A stretch of 46,129 nt of DNA from assembly GCF_001968985.1 (NCBI RefSeq), contig NZ_MOEN01000011.1, positions 1 through 46,129 of the forward strand, in the 5' to 3' direction. Origin of the DNA: Desulfurobacterium indicum (GTDB lineage Bacteria; Aquificota; Aquificia; Desulfurobacteriales; Desulfurobacteriaceae). Both the position numbers and the translations under genes were made by a program. Below are positions 7,527-16,434 of this stretch, one piece after another. Each line of letters starts with the position of its first letter. Within the stretch, counting starts at the first letter, position 1. The notes under the pieces are model-generated. The model did no database searches. It had not been told where the DNA came from and saw nothing but the letters and a program-made list of their open reading frames with translations.

Positions 7527-7900
7527 TATTTCTCTATGTTGGAATTGGAGGTTTCCTGGGAGCTATTTCAAGATTCCTGATTGCAGGTTTTGTTCAAAAG
7601 CTTACCGGTAGCACATTTCCTTTTGGTACTCTTACCGTTAATGTTCTTGGAAGCTTCATTATCGGTATTCTTGCCATGCTCTTTAAAGACATAATTGCTC
7701 CTGAGTGGAAAGGATTCTTTATCACTGGCTTTTTAGGAGCTTTAACTACATTTTCATCATTTAGTTATGAAACAGTTGCACTTATTCAAGATGGTATGCT
7801 TCTTCAAGGGATAATGAACATCGTTTTCAATGTATCTTTGTGTCTTACAGCAACAGTTACGGGTATGTATCTCTATACAAGATTCCTGAGAGTGGTATGA
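7523..7900 (+). CDS. crcB: Fluoride ion channel CrcB (Fluc)
   Basis: A 125-aa four-helix membrane protein that exports fluoride as a dual-topology dimer. Diagnostic motifs are present: GGFLGAISRF near the N-terminus, FGTLTVNVLGSFIIG in helix 2 and GFLGALTTFSSFSYE in helix 3, with the phenylalanine box that lines the pore. The start codon overlaps the previous stop (ATGA), and its own stop overlaps the tlyA start in the same way, so translation is coupled on both sides. No fluoride riboswitch could precede it, because it sits inside the transcript. Confidence 0.95.
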   Translation: MIFLYVGIGGFLGAISRFLIAGFVQKLTGSTFPFGTLTVNVLGSFIIGILAMLFKDIIAPEWKGFFITGFLGALTTFSSFSYETVALIQDGMLLQGIMNIVFNVSLCLTATVTGMYLYTRFLRVV

Positions 7901-8688
7901 AAAAAGAGAGATTGGATAAGATCCTTGTCAATAGGAATCTTGTTAAAAGTAGAGAAAGGGCACGTGCCCTTATAATGGCTGGGAAAGTTTTGGTTAATGG
8001 TAGCATTGTTGATAAAGCAGGAACAAAGATTCCTGTTGATGCGAAGGTTGAACTGAAGGGAGAAGATATTCCTTACGTTTCGCGAGGCGGATTAAAGTTA
8101 GAAACTGCATTGAAGGCCTTTAACATAAATCCTGGAAATTGGATTTGTCTTGATGTTGGTGCTTCAACAGGAGGTTTTACAGATTGTCTTCTAAAGCACG
8201 GTGCGAGAAAGATTTATGCTGTTGATGTTGGCAGGGGGCAACTTGACTGGAAGTTGAGAAACGATGATAGAGTTATTTCCATAGAACAGTTTAATGCGCG
8301 TTATTTGACAGAGAAGGAAGTTCCTGAAAAGGTTGATCTGATAGTTATAGATGTGTCTTTTATATCCTTAACAAAAATATTACCTGTTGTTAAGAAATTT
8401 TTGAAGGATGGAGGCAGAATAATTGCTCTGATAAAACCGCAGTTTGAACTTTCAAAAAAGGAGGTAGATAAAGGTAAAGGGGTTATCCGATCACCTGAGC
8501 TTCACAGAAAAGCCATAGATAAGATTGCTGCTTTTGCGAAAAAAGAAGGGCTTTATCCTGTTGATATTGTTCTGTCTGAGCCAAGGGGTCCCAAGGGAAA
8601 TAAAGAATTTCTGATTTTGTTGACAAAAGATTTGAAAGATGAGCTTTTGACCGGTGACAGGATTGAAAAGGAAATATTAAAGAGTTGA
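7897..8688 (+). CDS. tlyA: TlyA-family rRNA 2'-O-methyltransferase
   Basis: Modifies ribosomal RNA ribose 2'-OH groups using S-adenosylmethionine; the family was formerly called hemolysin. The protein is 263 aa from the ATG at 7897, which forms an ATGA overlap with crcB. A longer frame from 7840 exists but lies inside crcB and has no support. The N-terminal S4 RNA-binding domain is seen in RLDKILVNRNLVKSRERARA, followed by the FtsJ-like Rossmann fold with the SAM motif LDVGASTGGFTDCLL, AVDVGRGQLDW and the late motif ALIKPQFE. It is the last gene of the run beginning at 4761 and is followed by a hairpin. Confidence 0.94.
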   Translation: MKKERLDKILVNRNLVKSRERARALIMAGKVLVNGSIVDKAGTKIPVDAKVELKGEDIPYVSRGGLKLETALKAFNINPGNWICLDVGASTGGFTDCLLKHGARKIYAVDVGRGQLDWKLRNDDRVISIEQFNARYLTEKEVPEKVDLIVIDVSFISLTKILPVVKKFLKDGGRIIALIKPQFELSKKEVDKGKGVIRSPELHRKAIDKIAAFAKKEGLYPVDIVLSEPRGPKGNKEFLILLTKDLKDELLTGDRIEKEILKS

Positions 8689-8732
8689 AATTTTATAAAA
8701 AAGTCACAAATTAGGGGCAAAATTTAATCATT

Positions 8733-8773
8733 AAGAGGCGGGTTATATCAAAAGCAACTTCCGCTTCTTTATT
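8733..8773 (+). terminator. Possible intrinsic terminator after tlyA
   Basis: AAGAGGCGG (8733-8741) pairs with CCGCTTCTT (8761-8769), with one G-U wobble and a long 19-base loop, followed by TATTTT. The loop is long, so strength is uncertain. It lies directly in front of the rnr ribosome binding site. Confidence 0.5.
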
Positions 8774-8786
8774 TTCAGGAGGAGTG

Positions 8787-10904
8787 ATGGAAGAAAAAAT
8801 TTTTGAAGCTTTACATAAATTGAATAAGCCTCTTAAGGCAAGAGAGATAGCTAAATTTTTGGGTATACCGCCTGAGGAGCGGGAAGCTTTAAGAGAGAAA
8901 CTAAAAGAGATGGCCAGAAACGGAAAGCTTGTAAAACTCAAAGGTGCCAAATATGCCCTGCCGGAGAAGTTAAATCTTATTGTTGGAAAATTGTGTGCCT
9001 ATAAAGAAGGGTTTGGTTTTGTTGATCCGCTTGAAGGCGGTAAAGGAGTTTTTGTTGCCGGTAGAAACATGGCAGGTGCTATGAACGGGGATATAGTTGC
9101 CGTTCAGGTTACGAAAGAAGGTAAAGATGGAAAGAGAGAAGGGAAGATTGTTTCCATAATTGATAGGGCAGTTAAAAAGGTTGTTGGTAGAGTGGAAAAA
9201 TATAAAAAACACTGTTTCGTTGTGCCGGAAGACAGAAGAATTCGTTACGATGTAATTCTGACTTCGGAAGATTTTAAGAATGTTGAAGACGGGGATTATG
9301 TTGTTGCGGAGATAATCTCTTATCCTTCTGAAACAAGAGGGCCGGTAGGCAGGGTTGTGGAAAACCTTGGCAAAAGTGGTTCTAAACTGGACATAGAATT
9401 GATTATCAGGAAGTATGACCTTCCCGTAGAGTTTCCATCGGAAGTTCTTGAAGAGGCGGAAAAAGTACCTCAGGAAGTTTCCGAATCAGATTTAAAGGGA
9501 AGAGTTGATTTAAGAGAGCAGTTAACGTTTACGATAGATGGTGAAACGGCTAAAGATTTTGACGACGCGGTTGCAATAAAGAAGTTGCCTAACGGTAACT
9601 ATAAACTTTTTGTTCATATTGCTGATGTTTCCAACTATGTAAAACCGGGAAGTGCCCTTGATAAAGAAGCTTACAATAGAGGAACAAGTGTCTATTTTCC
9701 GGATAGATGTATTCCTATGCTTCCTGAAAGACTCTCCAACGGTATCTGTTCACTTAATCCTGACGTTGATAGGTTAACCTTTACCTGTGAGATGGAAATA
9801 AATAAGCACGGGATAGTTATTGACTATAAAATTTACGAAAGCGTTATTCACAGTAAGGCAAGACTTACCTATGACATAGCTCAAAGGATAATAGACGGTG
9901 ATGAAGAAGCTGTTAAGCAGTTTCCTCACGTTGTTGAATCTCTCAGGCACATGTATGAACTTGCTCAAATTCTTCACAGAAAGAGATATAAAAGAGGCAG
10001 TATAGATTTTGATCTTCCAGAACCGGTAGTTGTTCTTAATGCCGAAGGTGAGCCGGTAGATATATACAAGGCAGAAAGGCTCTGGTCTCACAGACTTATA
10101 GAAGAGTTTATGATAGTTGCTAATGAGACAGTCGCAGAGTTTATGTTCTGGGCAGATTATCCTTCTGTTTACAGGATTCACGAATCTCCCGACAGGGAAA
10201 AACTTGCGGAGTTTCTTAACTTTGTTAAGTCTTTAGGTATAAAAGTTCCAAACATTAAAAATGATATTCAGCCAAAACTTTTGCAGAAAATACTGGAGCA
10301 GGTTACCGGAAAGCCGGAAGAGAAGCTTGTTAACTATCTAATGTTGAGGACTATGGCGAGGGCAAAGTATTCTCCTGACAACATAGGACATTTCGGTCTG
10401 GCTTCTACCTGTTACACTCACTTTACATCTCCGATAAGACGTTACGCCGATCTTCAACTTCACCGCTTAATAAAAATGGCATTAAAAGGTAAATTTAACA
10501 GTGAAAACATACCTTTCTGGGAGGAAGAACTTGAAAAAATATGTAAACATATTACTGAAAGATCTATTAATGCTGATGAGGCAGAAAGAGATGTTATTCA
10601 GCTTAAGCAGCTTCAGTATGCTGCCGGCAGAATAGGAGAAGTTTTTGAAGCAATAGTTACAGGTGTTTCCGAACAGGGCCTTTTTGTGGAAACTGTTGAT
10701 GAGCTGATTCCAGGTTTTGTTCACGTTTCTGCTCTTAAAAATGATTACTACATCTGCATCCCTAAACAGTATTGTTTGCTTGGAGAGAGGACAAAAACAC
10801 TTTTCAGGATAGGTGATAGAGTTCTCGTGAGACTTGTGGCTGTAGATGTTGAAAATAGGAAAGCAGAGTTTGAAGTTGTTAAAAAGCTTCAACTGTCTCG
10901 CTGA
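8787..10904 (+). CDS. rnr: Ribonuclease R, 3'-5' exoribonuclease
   Basis: Processive exonuclease that degrades structured RNA. The product is about 705 aa, with the usual order of an N-terminal winged-helix segment (LNKPLKAREIAKFLGIP), cold-shock domains (KEGFGFVDPLEGGKGVFV), the catalytic RNB domain with the metal-binding cluster TIDGETAKDFDDAVAI and HIADVSNYV, and a C-terminal S1 domain (GVSEQGLFVETVDELIPGFV). HFTSPIRRYADLQLHRL is the RNB C-terminal signature. A GTG at 8784 is also in frame, but the ATG at 8787 is better spaced from AGGAGG. It is followed by rpsT after 68 nt. Confidence 0.96.
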   Translation: MEEKIFEALHKLNKPLKAREIAKFLGIPPEEREALREKLKEMARNGKLVKLKGAKYALPEKLNLIVGKLCAYKEGFGFVDPLEGGKGVFVAGRNMAGAMNGDIVAVQVTKEGKDGKREGKIVSIIDRAVKKVVGRVEKYKKHCFVVPEDRRIRYDVILTSEDFKNVEDGDYVVAEIISYPSETRGPVGRVVENLGKSGSKLDIELIIRKYDLPVEFPSEVLEEAEKVPQEVSESDLKGRVDLREQLTFTIDGETAKDFDDAVAIKKLPNGNYKLFVHIADVSNYVKPGSALDKEAYNRGTSVYFPDRCIPMLPERLSNGICSLNPDVDRLTFTCEMEINKHGIVIDYKIYESVIHSKARLTYDIAQRIIDGDEEAVKQFPHVVESLRHMYELAQILHRKRYKRGSIDFDLPEPVVVLNAEGEPVDIYKAERLWSHRLIEEFMIVANETVAEFMFWADYPSVYRIHESPDREKLAEFLNFVKSLGIKVPNIKNDIQPKLLQKILEQVTGKPEEKLVNYLMLRTMARAKYSPDNIGHFGLASTCYTHFTSPIRRYADLQLHRLIKMALKGKFNSENIPFWEEELEKICKHITERSINADEAERDVIQLKQLQYAAGRIGEVFEAIVTGVSEQGLFVETVDELIPGFVHVSALKNDYYICIPKQYCLLGERTKTLFRIGDRVLVRLVAVDVENRKAEFEVVKKLQLSR

Positions 10905-10972
10905 GCTTGAAAAGTTCTCTCTTTTGCTATAAACTTTGACACTGCAAAATAGAAAGAAAGGAGGTGTTTTTA

Positions 10973-11254
10973 ATGCCGAATATAAAATCTGCTAAGAAGC
11001 GTCTTCGTCAGAACATCAAAAGACGCGAAAGAAATAGAATATATGTGAGAAGACTCAAGACAGAATCAAAGAAGGTTCTTAAAGCTGTTGAAGAAAAGAA
11101 TCTTGAGCTTGCTAAAGAGCAACTCAGGATTGCTATGAAGTATATTGAGAGGGCAGCTGCCAGAGGCGTTATTCATAAAAACGAAGCTTCAAGAAGAATG
11201 TCAAGAATTTCTAAAGCTGTTGCAGAACTTGAAAAAGAGCTTGCACAGGGCTAA
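10973..11254 (+). CDS. rpsT: 30S ribosomal protein S20
   Basis: A 93-aa basic, helical protein that binds 16S rRNA near the base of the body of the 30S subunit. The N-terminus MPNIKSAKKRLRQ is diagnostic, and RIYVRRLKTESKKVLKA and KGVIHKNEASRRMSRI-like blocks follow. The true start is the ATG at 10973, seven bases behind AGGAGGTG; a longer in-frame start at 10964 would swallow the ribosome binding site. Its stop codon lies in the loop of a hairpin that probably ends transcription between this gene and the convergent outer-membrane gene. Confidence 0.97.
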   Translation: MPNIKSAKKRLRQNIKRRERNRIYVRRLKTESKKVLKAVEEKNLELAKEQLRIAMKYIERAAARGVIHKNEASRRMSRISKAVAELEKELAQG

Positions 11255-11265
11255 TCTGCCCTGTG
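11244..11265. terminator. Hairpin between convergent rpsT and the SPOR-barrel gene
   Basis: CACAGGGC (11244-11251), loop TAATCT, GCCCTGTG (11258-11265). The plus-strand tail is only TTTCG and the minus-strand tail is CAAGCTCTTTTTC, so it may act weakly in both directions. The rpsT stop codon is within the loop. Confidence 0.55.
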
Positions 11266-11271
11266 TTTCGC

Positions 11272-14154
11272 TTACCATCTCGCATTTACCGTAGCGCCGG
11301 TAGAAACGCTATCATCTGAAGGTGTGTATCTTAAATAACTATTTGCGGTGAAGTATTCACTGACCTGCCAGAAAACGTTCCCCGAATAAGATTCTTTCCC
11401 GTTACTTGAAGCCATACTTACACTGTATCTAATATCTCCTCCTCTTGGCACTATTGAAAGGCTTATATTTGTGGTGGAGCTATTTTTATCATTTTCTCTT
11501 GAAATGTAGCCTTCGGAGATGGTTAATCTAAGAATCTCAGACGGTGTCCAGGTAGAAGATACAGAATATATATCGGTTGTGGTTGATGATACGTTGTGCT
11601 GAATGGAACTTGAAACCAGAAGACTTGGGAAGAGCTTTGCATTAATGTTGAGCTTTGTGTTGTAACTTGTAGCGCTTGTATTGGTTTCCTCGTTTGTAGT
11701 TTTAACAATATCGTTTGAAAGTCCGGCGTTTAATCCTGTAAAGATTCTTGCATTTAGCCCGGTGCTTATTATAAAAGAAGTAGATGTTTTGTCATAATTG
11801 ATAAAGTTTTCTATGTAACCGGTTCCCGCTCTAAGTGAAAGTGTGTTTAAAGGTTTTGCTTTTATATCGATGTTAGCTCTTTGGGAGCTTCTTGTGTCCT
11901 GATCTTTTATAAAGTAATCTGTCCTTCCTGCACCCGCTCCTATCTGGATATACCTGTAACGCCACATTCCGGAAAGGTTGTGAGAAAATTTACTGCTTAT
12001 TTCTTCTCCGTCTCTACCTGTTCTTTCATACTGGAATGAGTATCCAAGATTTAGTGGAAGTTTGATTCTGATGCCAACTCTGGTTGTATCTCCGTGGGTG
12101 GAAGAATCATTTATCACTGTTGTGGCATTTGCTACTTTTTCATACGCTTCTACTTCTGTTACATAACCGATGTTGGTAGCTCCTGTAGATGTTAGAACAA
12201 GTTTTATGTAGTTGTCCTCTATTCTCTGAGGAAGAACGAAGTTTAAGGTTTCTGTCTGATTGTCATAGGTGAAAGGAACATTTGTTGCGACTATATTCCA
12301 TACATTTCCATCGCTACTTGTATATAGATCCCATTGAAGCGTTGATATATCCGTTGTGGTTAGATTCCCGCCTATATAGAGAGTGATTAAATCAACCGGT
12401 TGGTAATCTGTATTGATTGCTATATTTTCATACGGTGTTTGTAAGTTGATTCCGGCGCTGGTGTTATAATCTCCATCTGTTAGAAGGGCGTTTGGCGTTA
12501 AAGTTCCTATAGAAGGAGACGTGTCTATGCCGCTTAGCCCGGTTACCGGATAGACTTTCTTATAGTAGTAGCCGTTAACGCTTTTCAGAGAATAGCGGTT
12601 GTCAGAGTAGTATATACTTTCTATTGCAGACAGATAAATTTTTCCGTTAAAGAAGGCTTTTCTGACAGATATGTTCGCATTGTGGTTAGTTGTTTCTGAG
12701 AAAACATCTCTTACATGATCCTCTGTTTTTGAGTGGGTATAGGAATAACCTAATGTGAGGTTTCTTTTATATGTGTAGCCTGTTGAAAATCTTCTACTGT
12801 ATGTATCTGAATTTATATCATCAGAGGATACGGAATTTTTTGATACAGCCGCGCTAATGTATGGATATTTGGGATTCCATGCTGAAGAAAATATCAGTTC
12901 GTAGTTTTTGTTTTTTCCGTTATATCCCGAAGATGTTTTTGTATTAATAAGGCTTATTGACGATGATAGATTGAAAAGGTCATTAGTTAGTCTGGTATTT
13001 AGTGCCGGCCTGAATGTTGATTGCCAGGTATCTACGTCTGTGTGATATTTAGAATATCCTACTGATATCAAATATTTTATGCCGTCCGTTACCTCTCCGG
13101 GTGTGTTAAAGTTGTAGTTTTCGTTAAAGAAAGAGCTTCTGTCGCCGTCTTTATATACCGTGTTATATTGCCATTGAGCATAAAGATTTACTGTTCTGTC
13201 AATGAGAGGGAGGAGACTCGAAAATTCAATCTCTCCTGCTTTGTAAGGTTCTTTTTTAGGAACCACAACTTCTCCGGATGTTTTTGTCCTTATTGCTTTT
13301 GTTTTATTCCCTTTTATAAGTTTTTCCGAGCTCAGGACGATTTTTTTCAGCTTTTTCTGAATTTTAAATTCGGAAAGAGTTTTGTTTTCTGGTGATTGGA
13401 CTATAGGTGTTTGAATTTCCTTTAACTTTATCTTTTTAACTTTTTCTTTTACTGTTGGCGGAACGGCCTGTATTATAACTTCTGCTTTTTTCCCTGGAAC
13501 AATAGGAGCTTTTATTATAGGAATGGATGAAGGGACAAGTTCTTTTGGTTTTTTCTCTAATTTTTCCTGCTGTTTTTCCAATCCCAGTTTGGTAGGTGAT
13601 GTTGGAACTATAACTGTTTTAATCGGTAAAAATGTCAGTTTTTTTTGTAATTTCTTCGCCTCTTTTCTGGTTCTGGCCAAAAAAACTCTTACCGTGTAGT
13701 ATCCAGAATCTGTTTTATATATAAAAGCTTCTTTTTTTATTTCAGGAGGTAATCTTTTGTACAGACGCTCAGCAGCATCTCTTTTTGTTGCAGTTATTAA
13801 TTGGATTGAATAAAGAAAGATATCAGGAGTTTTAACCACTTTTACAGGCAGATTTAGGGCCTTTAGTATAGGTTTGTATACGGTTAAAATGGATGGAGAT
13901 GTTGCCAAAAATATGCGAACACTGTATTTATTTCCTATTTGGTATAAGTAGGCACTTTTCCTTAGATTTTCGGGTAAATTAAGAATAAATTCAAAAGCTT
14001 TGTTTTTATTTGTAAATGTTCCAACTTCGTAAGAGTAAAGATATCCTTTTACTTTGATGTTCTTATAGTTTACAGAAGGCTCGGCGTAAACGGACGTTCC
14101 TATTCCCAGCCCAATCAAAATAGCTGCAAATATAGCCTTTCCCGTTCTCTTCAT
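11272..14154 (-). CDS. Large outer-membrane beta-barrel protein with N-terminal SPOR-like repeats
   Basis: A 960-aa protein with a signal peptide (MKRTGKAIFAAILIGLGIGTSVYAE). Residues of about 35-175 hold two tandem SPOR-like modules (YSYEVGTFTNKNKAFEFI...YSVRIFLA; YSIQLITATKRDAAERLY...YTVRVFLARTRKEAKKLQ). A Lys/Pro-rich linker of about 130 residues follows, then from about residue 310 a long run of alternating amphipathic strands ending in TGATVNARW, the terminal aromatic typical of outer-membrane barrels. Around residues 540-675 a discoidin-like insert can be seen (NALLTDGDYNTSAGI, LQWDLYTSSDGNVW, YIKLVLTSTGATNIGYVTEVEAYE). It has its own strong promoter. The function is unknown. SPOR modules usually bind denuded glycan strands, so it may tie the outer membrane to peptidoglycan; that is inference. 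Confidence 0.8.
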   Translation of the reverse strand: MKRTGKAIFAAILIGLGIGTSVYAEPSVNYKNIKVKGYLYSYEVGTFTNKNKAFEFILNLPENLRKSAYLYQIGNKYSVRIFLATSPSILTVYKPILKALNLPVKVVKTPDIFLYSIQLITATKRDAAERLYKRLPPEIKKEAFIYKTDSGYYTVRVFLARTRKEAKKLQKKLTFLPIKTVIVPTSPTKLGLEKQQEKLEKKPKELVPSSIPIIKAPIVPGKKAEVIIQAVPPTVKEKVKKIKLKEIQTPIVQSPENKTLSEFKIQKKLKKIVLSSEKLIKGNKTKAIRTKTSGEVVVPKKEPYKAGEIEFSSLLPLIDRTVNLYAQWQYNTVYKDGDRSSFFNENYNFNTPGEVTDGIKYLISVGYSKYHTDVDTWQSTFRPALNTRLTNDLFNLSSSISLINTKTSSGYNGKNKNYELIFSSAWNPKYPYISAAVSKNSVSSDDINSDTYSRRFSTGYTYKRNLTLGYSYTHSKTEDHVRDVFSETTNHNANISVRKAFFNGKIYLSAIESIYYSDNRYSLKSVNGYYYKKVYPVTGLSGIDTSPSIGTLTPNALLTDGDYNTSAGINLQTPYENIAINTDYQPVDLITLYIGGNLTTTDISTLQWDLYTSSDGNVWNIVATNVPFTYDNQTETLNFVLPQRIEDNYIKLVLTSTGATNIGYVTEVEAYEKVANATTVINDSSTHGDTTRVGIRIKLPLNLGYSFQYERTGRDGEEISSKFSHNLSGMWRYRYIQIGAGAGRTDYFIKDQDTRSSQRANIDIKAKPLNTLSLRAGTGYIENFINYDKTSTSFIISTGLNARIFTGLNAGLSNDIVKTTNEETNTSATSYNTKLNINAKLFPSLLVSSSIQHNVSSTTTDIYSVSSTWTPSEILRLTISEGYISRENDKNSSTTNISLSIVPRGGDIRYSVSMASSNGKESYSGNVFWQVSEYFTANSYLRYTPSDDSVSTGATVNARW

Positions 14155-14188
14155 TTTTTCAACCTTTACCGGTTAGAATCGTAAAGAT

Positions 14189-14217
14189 TTTATACCTTAC
14201 TGGTAAGTTTTTGTCAA
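14189..14217 (-). promoter_or_regulatory. Strong sigma-70-type promoter for the SPOR-barrel gene
   Basis: On the minus strand a consensus TTGACA (14217-14212), a 17-bp spacer and TATAAA (14194-14189). It faces the 11272-14154 gene with a leader of about 30 nt. The spacer contains the perfect 12-bp palindrome CTTACTGGTAAG (14196-14207). Confidence 0.8.
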
Positions 14218-14308
14218 CATATAAAGAAATTTATTGAAGTATAGAGAACTGGGTCTTTTTTTTGTTAAAATTATAGCTATTATTTAGCATTGGATATTAG
14301 GAGGAATT

Positions 14309-15361
14309 GTGAAAAAACTTACGGCGGTATTTTTTATAGTTATTTTTCTCTTTATTTCAGCATCAGCTTCAACTCTTGATGATGTTATAAAAGCTTTGAA
14401 AAAAGGTGAGGTAGAAAAAGCCTATTATCTTCAGAAAAATCTGTCTCAAGAGGAAAAAAAACTTTTAGAAATTCTCCTCCTGCTTCATCAGGATAAGTTA
14501 ACCGATGCAGAATTGCTCTCTGGAAATTATATTCCCTGCAATGTGCTATATCTACCAGATGGAATAGATGCTTTGGTTGTTAATAAAGTAATAGAAAAGT
14601 TGTATGTTATAAAAGAAAAATCTGGGGTGCCCGTAATAGTTGCAGAATTTGACTGTGTTACCGGTAAAAAGCCAGGAGATAAGTTAAAAGAGGGAGATCA
14701 AAGGACACCGGAAGGTATCTATATTCCTCTTTACTGGAGAGGACATCTTCCTAAAATTTACGGTCCGGGAGCTTTTGTCTTAAATTATCCCAATTTGATA
14801 GATAGAAAAATTCTCCGTAGAGGGGGACACGGTATATGGATTCACGGTATGGATACACCGTCACGGCCACCCCACAGCACCAACGGTTGTATAGTGCTTG
14901 AAAACAAGGATTTGAAGAGGCTCAGGAAATTTATTACCCCAAAAGAAACACCTGTAATAATTGTTGATGAACTTTGTAAGGAGCCTTTTAAAAATTTTGT
15001 TTCCGAAAGAAATTCACTTGTAGATTTTGTTTATAAATGGAAAGCGGCGTGGGAAAATTCTCCTGAGGATTTACAAACGTATTTTTCTTTCTATTCCAAG
15101 AATTTTGTCACAGACAAATACAGCTTTAATGAATGGAAAAAGTATAAGAAAAGGGTTACAGCTGGCAAAAAATGGATTAAAATAAAGATATCGAACCTGG
15201 CGATTACAAGAGATGGTAGATTGTTAAGCTTCGGAAGATTATATTTAATATCGTTTGATATGAAATATCGTTCAAACAATTATAACTGGCAGGGGCATAA
15301 ACTACTTTATGTGACTAAAGAAGGTGAAAAATGGAAAATATTGGGAGAAGAGAGCTTCTAA
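14309..15361 (+). CDS. YkuD-family L,D-peptidase/transpeptidase, Csd6/Pgp2-like
   Basis: A periplasmic peptidoglycan enzyme of 350 aa, starting at GTG behind an AGGAGG site. It has a signal peptide ([20 protein letters not shown]), a short helical region (about residues 25-80), a YkuD catalytic domain (about 85-215) and an NTF2-like C-terminal domain (about 230-350, [22 protein letters not shown]). The active-site signature is intact: [20 protein letters not shown], with the catalytic His and Cys. The same order of domains occurs in Helicobacter Csd6 and Campylobacter Pgp2, L,D-carboxypeptidases that set helical cell shape. The next gene is a Csd4/Pgp1-like partner overlapping by 31 nt, which supports that reading over a cross-linking transpeptidase. 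Confidence 0.88.
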
Positions 15362-16434
15362 AAGACTATTTTATTAAAATGCTTGGGTTTTCTTTAGCTT
15401 CATTACCAGCTGTATCCTGGGCATCTACCGGAAAAAAAAGAAACAGACTTCACTTTTCTTTTCCTGATAAACCTATGGAGTTTTCTTACAGGTATGGTAA
15501 GACAAAAGGTGGAAGGATTATTGTAATAGGTGGAATTCACGGAAACGAACCGGGTGCCTATAAAGCTGCTGATATGCTTATGGATGTCGAAGTTGAAAAA
15601 GGTGAATTGATAATTTTACCCCGTAGTAATTTCACTTCTATTCTGGCTTTTAAGAGAGGTTACAACGGGGATATGAACAGGAAGTTTGCTTTTATTTCAA
15701 ATAGAGATCCTGATTATCCGTATGTTCAAAGAATAAAAAGTGTTATTGAGAAGTATAAACCTGATGTTGTTCTTTCTCTTCATGACGGTTTTGGGTTTCA
15801 TTCAGTTAACAAAAACGCGTGGGGCCAATGTATTGTTATAGATGAGAAGGTATATAAAAGATTTAATCTTTATTCTGTAGCTTCTGCTGTGTCTTCTTAT
15901 GTTAATAAGTTTATAAACAGAAGAGAGTGGAAAATTCCAGTTTATTCGACAAGAACTTTCAGTCCTGATACAAAACATAAGGAGCAGCGGAAATCTCTTA
16001 CCTATTTTTGTTTGTCAAAGTGTGACACTCCTGCGTTTTGTCTGGAAGTTTCCAAACAGCTTCCTTCTTTAAAAGAGAAAGTTAGGTTTCATCTTTTGAT
16101 GCTAAGTAAGTTTTTTGATATATACGGTGTTAGGATAAAACCTTCTTTCAGCGACCTTTATACGGCGTTTTTGAAAGAAAACAGAAGCAAACAAAGTGTC
16201 AGTGCTGTTCTTAATATAAATGGCAGGAGTGTTATCGTTTCCAATTCCAGAACTTTTAAACTTCCTGTTGGTTCGGAAATTTCTTTTGTTTCTTTCAACG
16301 GAAGCAGAGGTATGTTTGGTGTTCCCAGAGGGGTAAATTTAAACTGGAAAACCTTCTATGTGAAAGGTGGTCTTTCTGTTGATATAAAGGACGATTTTCA
16401 AAAATTATTTAGTCTGCATTTTCTATTGGCTTAG
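15331..16434 (+). CDS. M14/M99-type metallocarboxypeptidase, Csd4/Pgp1-like, with Tat-type signal
   Basis: A 367-aa protein. The N-terminus reads [20 protein letters not shown] followed by AVSWAS, a twin-arginine-type signal, and tatA and tatC are present elsewhere in the window. The zinc carboxypeptidase core shows [11 protein letters not shown] (metal-binding His and Glu), [15 protein letters not shown] and [10 protein letters not shown] (third ligand region). A C-terminal beta domain follows. Helicobacter Csd4 and Campylobacter Pgp1 trim peptidoglycan tripeptides to dipeptides, and the location directly after a Csd6/Pgp2-like gene supports the same role here. It overlaps the previous gene by 31 nt with its own AAGGTG site, and its 3' end overlaps the convergent gene by 26 nt. 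The substrate is inferred. Confidence 0.8.

Noticed and set aside
10482-10892. Long minus-strand frame inside rnr, and many other frames opposite or within genes
   Set aside because: These are shadows of strongly supported genes in other frames; they lack ribosome binding sites and family motifs.
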